From: Nostoc sp. TCL26-01
GTDB lineage: Bacteria; Cyanobacteriota; Cyanobacteriia; Cyanobacteriales; Nostocaceae
DNA length: 64,000 nucleotides
Reading direction: 5' to 3'
Assembly: GCF_013393945.1 (NCBI RefSeq)
Contig: NZ_CP040297.1
Span: 896,001 to 960,000, forward strand
Of the stretch, positions 16,975 through 24,329 are shown one piece after another. Position numbers and translations under genes: made by a program. The notes beneath the pieces are model-generated. The model worked only from the letters and a program-made list of their open reading frames with translations, did no database searches and was not told where the DNA came from. Each line of letters starts with the position of its first letter. Within the stretch, counting starts at the first letter, position 1.

Positions 16975-17048
16975 CAAGTAAACAATTAGTTTGCTCCTCA
17001 CACCATATCACTGCCCTCTGACTATATGAATAGCAGAGGGATTTTTTT
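16975..17048 (+). ncRNA. Yfr1-like small RNA (candidate)
   Basis: GCTCCTCACAC at 16993-17003 differs by one base from the ACUCCUCACAC core conserved in the cyanobacterial small RNA Yfr1. The surroundings fit that RNA: a short 5' stem (AAAC 16980-16983 with GTTT 16989-16992, loop AATTA), then the single-stranded core, then a Rho-independent terminator. In the terminator, CCCTCTG (17014-17020) pairs with CAGAGGG (17034-17040), extended inside by CTAT/ATAG, and is followed by seven T. A TTGTCA box lies at 16946-16951 with AT-rich sequence about 17 bp downstream. Yfr1 is known to block translation of outer-membrane porin mRNAs. The 5' end is estimated. Confidence 0.65.
17014..17048 (+). terminator. 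Rho-independent terminator of the Yfr1-like RNA
   Basis: A seven-base-pair GC-rich stem (CCCTCTG/CAGAGGG) with an inner CTAT/ATAG extension is followed directly by ATTTTTTTAT. There is no protein-coding gene within 400 bases upstream, which is why a short transcript is proposed. Confidence 0.8.
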
Positions 17049-17302
17049 ATCTGGGCAATAGAGGCTAGAAATGAGAAAAGGTAATTTATCAGCAAATTGC
17101 TGTCAACAGGTAATAGTAGTTTGACACTGATGATGAGAGATAATAGAGTTGTAATGCCAAGATAATGTAACGCTAAAAAAGCTCAAGTATTAGAGAATAA
17201 TTTAGCCCGAGGTTAAGTTAGGCCAATGCACAGTAAACCCAAAATCAACACTCAGCAAAGAACAGAAGTAAAAATTCCTTTGATGTACAGTAGGATATAA
17301 AA

Positions 17303-18988
17303 ATGGCTGGCATTGCTCCTAACACCAAGAAACTTCAGGTAATCAAAATTCTGATTGTGGAAGATGAATATATTCTGGCCACTAACTTACAAGAAAATTT
17401 AGAGTCTTTAGGATACTTGGTTTTGGATATTGCCGACTCTGCACAAGCAGCTATCGAAAAAGCCTCTGAACTGCTACCAAATTTGATTTTGATGGATATC
17501 AGACTAAAAGGTGATAGAGATGGTATTCAAGCAGCCGAGGAAATCTGGAACAGTCTAAAAATTCCCATTATTTATGTTACAGGACATTCTGACAGAAGCA
17601 CTGTAGAAAGAGCTACTCTAACACTCCCTTTTGGTTATATTCTCAAACCTGTCAAAGAACAAGAACTTCAAGTAGCAATTCAAACAGCATTGAATTGTTA
17701 TGAACGTGAGCAATTTTTGAGTTCAGTTTTAAGGGAAATGGGAGATGGAGTAATTGTGGTTGATGCACAGTTACAAATCAAGTATGTGAATCGTGTAGGG
17801 GAAACTTTAACAGGATGGCAGTTTGTAGATGCACAAGATCAGACCTTAACAAAAATTTTCCCACTCATCGACGAACAGACTTTACAATCTGTACAAAATC
17901 AGATTATTGCTGCTATTCAACAACATAATACAGTCTATTTAGGCGATCGCACGCTACTGATTGCTAAAGACGGAACCATGATTCCCATCACTGGTAGTGC
18001 AACTCCTCTAAAAGAGAACTATGGAGTCATCACAGGTGCTGTGATAGTTTTTCGAGATGATACGCAAAAACGATTATTGGAAGAACGTAATCTCGCAAAT
18101 GAACGCACTGAGCAAATCGCCGAACAAATGGTAGAACTGCAAAGACTCAATCAGTTAAAAGAAGATTTTTTGACAGTTACTTCTCATGAGATGCGAACGC
18201 CATTATCAAATATCAAAATGGCCATATCCATGCTAGAAAATGTCCTGAATCAGCAAGATATTTTATCATCAACAACATCTTCTATCCCTGAATCAGTATC
18301 TCGTTACTTAGGTATTTTGCGTTACGAATGTGAACGAGAACTAAATATGGTAGATGATTTGTTAAATATGCGCATCATTGATGCAGCCAACTATCCTTTA
18401 GAGTTAACTTCTATTCCCCTTCAACATTGGCTACCTAAAATAGTAAACAGTTTTCAAAAAATTGCCCAAGTTCAAAAACAAGTTCTAGAAGTTAGTATTT
18501 CTAGTTATTTACCACCTTTAGTTTCTGACTTAAATCTTGTCACGAGAATTGTATCAGAACTCCTAATGAATGCTTGTAAATATACCCCTGCTCGTGAGCG
18601 CATCACAGTAACACTCAATCTCAGTCAAACCCCAAAAACTTTTAAAGAGCAAGATCATGAATTTGCCCTAAAACATGAATCTCTATCTCCCTGCTTCCAA
18701 CTGAAAATCAACAATTCTGGCATAGAAATTCCTTTAGCAGATCAATCTCGCATCTTTGAACCATTTTATCGCCTTCCCCAAAGCAAAACCCAAGAACAAT
18801 TATCTATTTTTGAAAAATCTCATTTAATTCCTCATAGCGATTCTCGGCAAGCTAGCGGTACAGGATTAGGATTAACATTGGTGAAAAAAATAGTTGAATA
18901 TCTGCAAGGGACAATTGAAGTTACAAGTAGTTATGGCTTAACAAGTTTCACCGTGGAATTACCCTTAACTTTTTCAGTCAAGAAATAG
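17303..18988 (+). CDS. Hybrid sensor: receiver - PAS - histidine kinase
   Basis: The 561-aa protein has an N-terminal receiver (VEDE at 19-22; phospho-Asp65 in LILMDIRLKG; Lys115 in YILKPV) and a PAS domain (about 136-252, starting SSVLREMGDGVIVVDAQLQIKYVNR). A coiled linker follows, then a HisKA domain with His295 in SHEMRTPLSNIK, and an ATPase domain with N-box LLMNACKYTP and GTGLGLTLVKK. In the G1 box the usual Asp of DxGxG is Asn (KINNSGIEI), a variant I recall from other cyanobacterial kinases. No transmembrane segment, so a soluble phosphorelay component whose activity may be set by the receiver. No partner regulator is adjacent. Its 300-base upstream region holds the Yfr1-like RNA. Confidence 0.88.
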   Translation: MAGIAPNTKKLQVIKILIVEDEYILATNLQENLESLGYLVLDIADSAQAAIEKASELLPNLILMDIRLKGDRDGIQAAEEIWNSLKIPIIYVTGHSDRSTVERATLTLPFGYILKPVKEQELQVAIQTALNCYEREQFLSSVLREMGDGVIVVDAQLQIKYVNRVGETLTGWQFVDAQDQTLTKIFPLIDEQTLQSVQNQIIAAIQQHNTVYLGDRTLLIAKDGTMIPITGSATPLKENYGVITGAVIVFRDDTQKRLLEERNLANERTEQIAEQMVELQRLNQLKEDFLTVTSHEMRTPLSNIKMAISMLENVLNQQDILSSTTSSIPESVSRYLGILRYECERELNMVDDLLNMRIIDAANYPLELTSIPLQHWLPKIVNSFQKIAQVQKQVLEVSISSYLPPLVSDLNLVTRIVSELLMNACKYTPARERITVTLNLSQTPKTFKEQDHEFALKHESLSPCFQLKINNSGIEIPLADQSRIFEPFYRLPQSKTQEQLSIFEKSHLIPHSDSRQASGTGLGLTLVKKIVEYLQGTIEVTSSYGLTSFTVELPLTFSVKK

Positions 18989-19002
18989 AAAAATGTATAA
19001 TT

Positions 19003-19295
19003 TAGGACTTACGCAGTGTCACTAAATTTTCTGGCTTTTTTGTCAATAGTCAATAGTGAGATAGTGCGTTCCTGTCGCCTTGCGTCGGAAAGCAACTATC
19101 GAACCCGTAAGGGTCAATAGTCCAAAAAAAACTTGATTTTGAATACTAGTCCGCACAACGGGAGCAAAATACGCAAGCGGCTGGCAAATCAGTTAACAGT
19201 TATCAGTTGTCAGTTACCAGTTAATAAACGTTCACTGTTTACTGTTTACTATGTCACCCTCATTTATGGTTTATTAGTTGAGTGCGTAAGTCCTA
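19003..19295. mobile_element. MITE-like element with TAGGACTTACGCA terminal inverted repeats
   Basis: TAGGACTTACGCA at 19003-19015 is repeated as its exact complement TGCGTAAGTCCTA at 19283-19295, bounding 293 bp without a coding frame. The ends begin and finish with TA, as expected for IS630/Tc1-type insertion into TA. Inside are heptamer-like runs (TCAATAGTCAATAG near 19043; CAGTTATCAG and TTTACTG units near 19195-19245), so the element has itself been colonised by repeats. Confidence 0.65.
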
Positions 19296-19383
19296 TGATT
19301 AATTAATCGACTCTCCATTTTCAACATAGTGTTAAACTATACAACTTTGCTCAAATACAATTGTCATTTATCTATCTAATGAT

Positions 19384-19497
19384 GGAATTGTCACAAGGGC
19401 AATAAATACTAAATAAATAACTATTCCGATCACCTGACGAACTTTCACTCTAAATCTACCCGTTGCTATATAGCAACGGGAGGTTTTTTATTATTAA
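19384..19497 (+). ncRNA. Candidate small RNA unit A, ending in a strong terminator
   Basis: After TTGTCACAAGGGC and the motif AATAAATACTAAATAA there are about 50 bases with no gene. A perfect 22-bp palindrome follows (CCCGTTGCTA / TAGCAACGGG, about 19459-19480), then GAGG and six T. The upstream motif is repeated in unit B about 155 bp later. No ORF of useful size precedes the terminator on this strand. The RNA is inferred only from this architecture. Confidence 0.4.
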
Positions 19498-19557
19498 TCA
19501 CTACTTCAGAAATAGCCAGAATATATATCTCTATCTCTAGGGGGAATTAAATTAAGG

Positions 19558-19649
19558 TGAATAAATACTAAATAACTAATAGCCCGATTGCCCAACCGGG
19601 CTTTAGCTCCATACTCCCCCCATGTTTTACCTGACAAGGGGGGTTTTAT
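19558..19649 (+). ncRNA. Candidate small RNA unit B, ending in a terminator
   Basis: A second copy of the GAATAAATACTAAATAA motif (about 19558-19575) is followed by a small hairpin (AGCCCG…CGGGCT, about 19581-19603) and by CCCCCC…GGGGGG with TTTTATT (about 19616-19649). The T run lies on the plus strand, so it does not serve the minus-strand channel gene that ends at 19660. Proposed as a tandem relative of unit A. Confidence 0.4.
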
Positions 19650-19659
19650 TCAAAATTAC

Positions 19660-20475
19660 CTATTTACTTAAATTAGGTAACTTAGTTCCACATCGTTTAC
19701 AAAACTCTGCATCTTTGTCGTGAAATGCTAGACTACAACCCAGGCAAACTCTTTCTACCTGATTTGCCGTTTTAACTAAGCGCTTAATTAAATCACCCAC
19801 TTGCCAAGGAATTAAAGCAACACCAGTCAAAATCATCAATACTGTCAACAATCGACCTAATTCTGAAACAGGAGTAACATCACCAAATCCCACAGTTGTC
19901 ATTGTGACAACAGAGAAATAAAAAGCATCTAAAAAAGTCCTATAAGCCTGAGAGTTGACAGGGTGTTCGACTTGGTAAATTAATCCAGAGTAAACAAAAA
20001 CTATAGCAAATAAGGTAAAAAGTATGCGGATAAAAATTATGCTATCTTCAGTACTGATACTGCCAAATAAAAATTTGGCATCAATGAATCTAATTAATCG
20101 TAAAATTCTAAACCAGCGCAGTATGCGGATAAAACTAATATCTACTAAGCCAATTAAAAAGGGCAAAATAGCTACTAAATCAATAATTCCATAAAAGCTA
20201 AAAATATACTTAATTTTATCTTCTGCACTCCACAATCTCAGGGCGTATTCTATAGCAAAAATAATTAATATAACTGTATCAATGACATCTAACTGTATGC
20301 GAATAAAGTCCGGTATATTATATGTCTGAGCTACAAAAATACCTGATGATAATAAAACTAAAGCAGCAATAGTTAAATTCACTGCTTTACCCAATGGTGT
20401 TTCTAAGTCTGTTAAATAAAATTCTGTCTGTTTACGACTCAGTAACATACTTTCCCAAGAAAAATTTGCATCCAT
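19660..20475 (-). CDS. Voltage-gated potassium channel family protein with C-terminal zinc ribbon
   Basis: The 271 aa show six hydrophobic segments in the order of a voltage-gated channel subunit. S4 carries regularly spaced arginines (RILRWFRILRLIRF, about 118-131). The pore helix and selectivity filter TMTTVGFGDVTP (about 190-201) sit before S6. After S6 the protein ends in a compact zinc ribbon CLGC…CKRCG (about 243-262), unusual as a channel's cytoplasmic tail. It likely forms a tetrameric K+ channel in the plasma or thylakoid membrane. The zinc ribbon may sense redox or metal state, but that is inference. Monocistronic by context. Confidence 0.85.
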   Translation of the reverse strand: MDANFSWESMLLSRKQTEFYLTDLETPLGKAVNLTIAALVLLSSGIFVAQTYNIPDFIRIQLDVIDTVILIIFAIEYALRLWSAEDKIKYIFSFYGIIDLVAILPFLIGLVDISFIRILRWFRILRLIRFIDAKFLFGSISTEDSIIFIRILFTLFAIVFVYSGLIYQVEHPVNSQAYRTFLDAFYFSVVTMTTVGFGDVTPVSELGRLLTVLMILTGVALIPWQVGDLIKRLVKTANQVERVCLGCSLAFHDKDAEFCKRCGTKLPNLSK

Positions 20476-20610
20476 TTGCCTAAATTATAGGAAAAATGCC
20501 AGATTCTCAACCATAAATTTAATCATAGCTAAATAAAGATCAATTTGTTGGGTAATGCTCAAGTGCTACTTAACCTAAAATTATCCTTAACTACAGCTAA
20601 TTGCTCTCGG

Positions 20611-21270
20611 TTAACTGTGTTCATTTAAATAAGCCAAATAGGTATTGGCAATAATAGCGGCTTGAGTGCGATCGCGCAAACCTAAGCGATTTAAAATATT
20701 GGTAACATGATTCTTCACCGTGCCTTCAGAAATGTAGAGTTGCTGGGCAATTTCTCGGTTACTAGCACCGATGGCAATTAATTTTAAAACTTCTTTTTCC
20801 CTGGGGGTAAGTTCAGCTATGTTAGGCGGAATCGGTGGTGTTTGGGTGGATGTATTGGGAAATTGAGTTAAGAGTTTTTTGACAATTCCTGGCCCTAATT
20901 GAGTATATCCCCTCTGAACTGCACGCACAGCCACAGCTAATTCTTCCGAAGGTGTATCTTTGAGTAAATAACCCATTGCCCCATGTTGTAAAGCCGCTTT
21001 GACATATTCATCATCATCAAAAGTTGTCAAAACTAAAACTTTGACTTTGGGAAAATTTTGCTGAATTTCTCGTGTGGCTGCAACGCCATCCATAATTGGC
21101 ATTCTAATATCCATCAAGACAACATCAGGCTGGAGTTGAGTAATGAAATCAATAGCCATTTGACCATTTTCTGCTTCACCAACTATTTCTAAATCTGATT
21201 CTAGTTCTAATAATGCTCTTAATCCTTGACGAATGAGATTTTGATCATCTACCAACAGCACTTTAATCAT
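20611..21270 (-). CDS. NarL/LuxR-type response regulator
   Basis: The 219-aa protein has a receiver with DD at 8-9, phospho-Asp54 in VVLMDIRMPIMDG and Lys in YLLKDTP. It is followed by a LuxR-type helix-turn-helix (ELTPREKEVLKLIAIGASNREIAQQLYISEGTVKNHVTNIL, about 150-190). The start ATG overlaps the TAA of the upstream kinase gene (TAATG), so the two are translationally coupled. The divergent neighbour is a Spy-like periplasmic protein gene whose promoter region holds a palindrome (22695-22710) that this regulator could bind; that link is inference. Confidence 0.92.
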   Translation of the reverse strand: MIKVLLVDDQNLIRQGLRALLELESDLEIVGEAENGQMAIDFITQLQPDVVLMDIRMPIMDGVAATREIQQNFPKVKVLVLTTFDDDEYVKAALQHGAMGYLLKDTPSEELAVAVRAVQRGYTQLGPGIVKKLLTQFPNTSTQTPPIPPNIAELTPREKEVLKLIAIGASNREIAQQLYISEGTVKNHVTNILNRLGLRDRTQAAIIANTYLAYLNEHS

Positions 21271-22475
21271 TAAATTAACCTGCCTAAAGGAATATCAACT
21301 GTAATTTGACAGCCGCACCCGATTGCGCTATTGATAGTGAATTTACCACCCAAGGCTAAAGTGCGATCGCGCATACTCTGTAAACCAAAACCTGTGGTAT
21401 TTTGCTGGATATCAAACCCCCGTCCATTATCTTGAATGATTAAATGTAAACTACCGCGATTAATAGTCATTTCTAAATTAACCTCACTAGCATTAGCGTG
21501 CTTAGAAATATTCGTCAATGACTCTTGAATAATGCGATATATCGATGTGTTTACCTCATTTGATAGGCGATAATTAATACTAATATTGCGAATTAATAAA
21601 ATCCCATGAGAACGTTGGAAATCTTCTGCTAAAATATCAATTACTTGAGCTAAAGATTGGTCTTGCAATGGATGAGAACGCATAGTGGAAACAGAATGAC
21701 GCACATCCTGTAAAGCCTTAGAACCTAATTCTTTTGCTCTCACTAAAAAACTATGTGCTTTCTCTGGATTAGATTGTGCTAGTTTTAAAGCCGTTTCTAA
21801 TTGGAGATTTAAAGCAGTCAAAGAATGCCCCAGGGAATCATGAATTTCTCGTGCAATCCGATTCCGTTCTTCTAAGGTTGCTTGGTTTTCGATGCGGAGA
21901 GCATATTGGCGTAGTTTTTCATTAGCGATCGCTAACTCTTCTCGACTCTGACGTTCAGATATTACAGTATTCATTAATAATAGGACAAATACTAAACTTA
22001 AACCAAATACTAAAGCCAAACTCAGCGTAAAAAATCGGAAACGATCTTGCGCCTGTGGTGGTAAGGGAGGGCGAGGGAAGCGATTGATTAATGTGAGTAA
22101 AAATAAAATAAACGAGATAAATGTAACAGCTAAACGTCCAGGAAATTGAAATATTAAACAGCTACGTGTGACTAAAATTATATACAAAAAAGGGAACATT
22201 CTTGCAGTTCTTCCACCATATAATCCAGTCAGAAACAGCAAAAATATCTCACAGCCTGTGTAGATGACTTTCGTGATTTTATTGCCTGTGGGTAAGCGTA
22301 AACCCATTAACCCAAAAATAGTAAGACAAACTATAGTTAGCTCCGGAAAATTACTCGAAAATCGTGGTGAGGGATGTGGCAACACAGATGTAATGATAGA
22401 AATTGCCAGTAGTATCCACTCTAAATAGAGTAAGAAGCGAAAGGGATGATTATGAATTTGAATAGATCGATTCAT
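21270..22475 (-). CDS. Membrane sensor histidine kinase (HisKA_3/NarX-DesK type)
   Basis: The 401-aa protein has about five hydrophobic membrane segments in the first 170 residues with almost no extracytoplasmic domain, a layout seen in kinases that sense membrane state. The dimerisation/phospho-acceptor block is ERNRIAREIHDSLGHSLTALNLQLE with His212. The ATPase domain has HANASEVNLE, DNGRGFD and GFGLQSMRDR. It is the cognate kinase of the LuxR-type regulator with which it overlaps by one base. Signal unknown; envelope or membrane stress is suggested by its neighbour, a Spy-like protein. Confidence 0.9.
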   Translation of the reverse strand: MNRSIQIHNHPFRFLLYLEWILLAISIITSVLPHPSPRFSSNFPELTIVCLTIFGLMGLRLPTGNKITKVIYTGCEIFLLFLTGLYGGRTARMFPFLYIILVTRSCLIFQFPGRLAVTFISFILFLLTLINRFPRPPLPPQAQDRFRFFTLSLALVFGLSLVFVLLLMNTVISERQSREELAIANEKLRQYALRIENQATLEERNRIAREIHDSLGHSLTALNLQLETALKLAQSNPEKAHSFLVRAKELGSKALQDVRHSVSTMRSHPLQDQSLAQVIDILAEDFQRSHGILLIRNISINYRLSNEVNTSIYRIIQESLTNISKHANASEVNLEMTINRGSLHLIIQDNGRGFDIQQNTTGFGLQSMRDRTLALGGKFTINSAIGCGCQITVDIPLGRLI

Positions 22476-22694
22476 GATAAAGAATTCAAAATAAATTAGT
22501 AAGAATTCAGCACCCAGGAGTCAGAAGTCAGAATCAATCAGGATTTAGGAATATTAGCTTACTCATCAAATAAGAGAATTTGAATTATTCTGACTCCTGT
22601 ATTCTGACTCCTGAATCCTTACATAAATTAGCTTAATTTTCTATATTTACTGTAAACGTCACCAGATTACCAGTCACTTTCATCAGGTTTCAGG

Positions 22695-22724
22695 CATGAC
22701 GTTTGTCATGGGTATATTCATGAC
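22695..22724. promoter_or_regulatory. Candidate operator between the two-component operon and the Spy-like gene
   Basis: CATGAC (22695-22700), four bases, then GTCATG (22705-22710) form a perfect dyad; a third half-site CATGAC lies at 22719-22724. Spacing of this kind suits LuxR/NarL-type dimers. It lies about 100 bp upstream of the Spy-like start and about 220 bp upstream of the kinase start. Binding is inferred, not shown. Confidence 0.45.
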
Positions 22725-22806
22725 TTTCTCCTCATGTGAATAGCTGATGGAAGTTCATAAGATGAGTGCATTCACACAGGAAAACAACACAAGGTAATCC
22801 ATCCAA

Positions 22807-23298
22807 ATGCAACTCAAATCATTATCCCTGTTAGCTGGTGCTATTGCGCTCACTTTAACTACCACAACCACTTCCTTGGCAATGCCAATGCTAGCAAATG
22901 CCTCCTCTCCTCAACTAATTGCACAAGCTGAGAAGAAAGGCCCCTGGGAAAGTTTGGGACTAACAGACGACCAAAAAGCCAAAATTAAGGAAATTCAGCG
23001 TAATACTCGTACCCAAATGCAAGCAGTTTTTACTCCAGAACAAAAAGCCAAACTGGAGGCTGCACGTCAAGCACGCCAGCAAGGACAACGTCCACCGGTG
23101 GGCGAACGTCCAGGTAAAAAGTTCGCTGATTTGAACTTAACAGATGATCAAAAAGCCAAACTCCGTGCCATTAGAGAATCATCTCAAAAACAAATTGAAG
23201 CTCTGTTGACACCTGAACAGCGAACAAAATTACAAGAACTCAAAGCTAATGCTCGTCAACGCTGGCAACAACGACGACAGCAGCCTGGAGAACCCTAA
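22807..23298 (+). CDS. Spy/CpxP-like periplasmic LTxxQ-motif protein
   Basis: The 163-aa protein has a signal peptide (LAGAIALTLTTTTTSLAMPMLANA). Two similar helical units follow, each starting with a [LN]LTDDQKAK motif and ending with (L/F)TPEQ[KR]xKL: 56-84 and about 111-140. These are the LTxxQ motifs of Spy/CpxP periplasmic chaperones and stress modulators. The tail is basic and Gln-rich. It is transcribed divergently from a two-component pair, mirroring the CpxP-CpxRA arrangement. The start is preceded by a GGTAATCC context without a clear ribosome site. Confidence 0.85.
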   Translation: MQLKSLSLLAGAIALTLTTTTTSLAMPMLANASSPQLIAQAEKKGPWESLGLTDDQKAKIKEIQRNTRTQMQAVFTPEQKAKLEAARQARQQGQRPPVGERPGKKFADLNLTDDQKAKLRAIRESSQKQIEALLTPEQRTKLQELKANARQRWQQRRQQPGEP

Positions 23299-23378
23299 GT
23301 TCTATTGTTTTCCTGTTCCCTGTTTCTGGACTCAGCAGACAAATTTAATTGTTTCTAACTACTTACAGGGTTATTTCT

Positions 23379-23678
23379 ATGAAACGTCTAATCTACACAG
23401 CTGCGCTTTGTATGGCTATTTTCTCACCCACAATAGCCTCTGCTGGCGAAGTTTATCACCGCCCAGTACAACAGCAACGACGCATCTATCAGGGTGTACA
23501 CCAAGGGACTATTACTCCAGCAGAATTTCGACGTTTAGAACGTCAACGAATCAAGCTGAATGCAGCACGGAGAAGAGACTTACGTGATGGTAGAGGCTTG
23601 AGTGTCAGAGAACGCAGAAATCTCAATCGTCGGGAAAATAGACTTTCTCGCCAAATCTACCGTGATCGCCATGACTAG
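23379..23678 (+). CDS. Small secreted basic protein
   Basis: From ATG 23379 the product is 99 aa with a signal peptide (YTAALCMAIFSPTIASA). The mature part is very Arg-rich: GVHQGTITPAEFRRLERQRIKL…GRGLSVRERRNLNRRENRLSRQIYRDRHD. This resembles a widespread family of small exported proteins with a G-x-x-x-G-x-(L/I)-T-P-x-E pattern and an SRxIYRxxHD end. It is 80 bp behind the Spy-like gene and probably belongs to the same regulon. Function unknown. An in-frame ATG ten codons upstream is less likely because it would precede the signal peptide. Confidence 0.75.
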   Translation: MKRLIYTAALCMAIFSPTIASAGEVYHRPVQQQRRIYQGVHQGTITPAEFRRLERQRIKLNAARRRDLRDGRGLSVRERRNLNRRENRLSRQIYRDRHD

Positions 23679-23872
23679 TAACCATCTGGGTTCTGTTCTG
23701 AGGTCAGAATAATTTAAACAGCCAGGGTGAGCAACTCCTCACCCCATTTAAAAAACTTATACAAATTCCAGAGTTAACATAACAGACTTCTTGCAGAAGA
23801 TTAGGAAAGGGGAACGTTCCCTCCCCTTTCCTTTACCTCATTTCCCACAAAACATAAAATTCAGATTTGATT

Positions 23873-23912
23873 GCCTAATCCCGTTATCTTGGAAATACCG
23901 GGATTCTTGTTT
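23873..23912 (+). terminator. Probable Rho-independent terminator
   Basis: AATCCCG (about 23877) pairs with CGGGATT (about 23899) and is followed by CTTGTTTTT. It lies after the small basic protein gene and just ahead of sipA, so it would end the Spy-like transcript. Confidence 0.6.
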
Positions 23913-23926
23913 TTCACAAATGAATT

Positions 23927-24172
23927 ATGTCTGAAGAATTTATTGTTGGGACGAAAGTCCGTGTTCTCTCCTTACCGCCTTACCTGAAAACAGCAGACCC
24001 CATGCCGATGTTACGCCCACCAGATTTAATTCAAGTAGGCGAAGAAGGGATAGTACTTGATCGTCGTCCCGGTGGTTATTGGGGTGTCCGCTTTGCCAAG
24101 GGAGCCTTTCTGATAGATAGTCAATACATTGAGAGTACAGACAAGCCACTAGAATCAGACTCCAACTCATAG
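23927..24172 (+). CDS. sipA: SipA-type regulator (DUF3148)
   Basis: The 81-aa protein has the SH3-like beta-barrel pattern of SipA/DUF3148: VGTKVRVLSLPPYLKTADPMPMLRPPDLI then VGEEGIVLDRRPGGYWGVRFAKGAFLIDSQYIE. In Synechococcus, SipA binds the histidine kinase NblS/Hik33, the light- and redox-stress sensor, and modulates its signalling. The protein is found only in cyanobacteria and plastids. Its start follows a terminator-like hairpin, so it should have its own promoter. Confidence 0.85.
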   Translation: MSEEFIVGTKVRVLSLPPYLKTADPMPMLRPPDLIQVGEEGIVLDRRPGGYWGVRFAKGAFLIDSQYIESTDKPLESDSNS

Positions 24173-24200
24173 GTCAATACGGTTCAGTTAAAAGGAAAAG

Positions 24201-24303
24201 TAAGTTGGGTTGAGCGATCGCGTACTCCTTTGGAGAACCCACAGCGTAACCCAACAAAGTCTTAAGAATGTTGGGTTACGCAAAGCCTTCACCCAACCTA
24301 CAC
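24201..24303. repeat. GTTGGGTTACGC dispersed element, copy 1
   Basis: Inverted modules GTTGGGTTGAG…CGTAACCCAAC and GTTGGGTTACGC…CACCCAACC are arranged in about 100 bp. The same modules recur at 29618-29792 and 37938-38035. No coding potential. Confidence 0.65.
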
Positions 24304-24329
24304 TTCTACTTACACCCCTACACCTCTAA

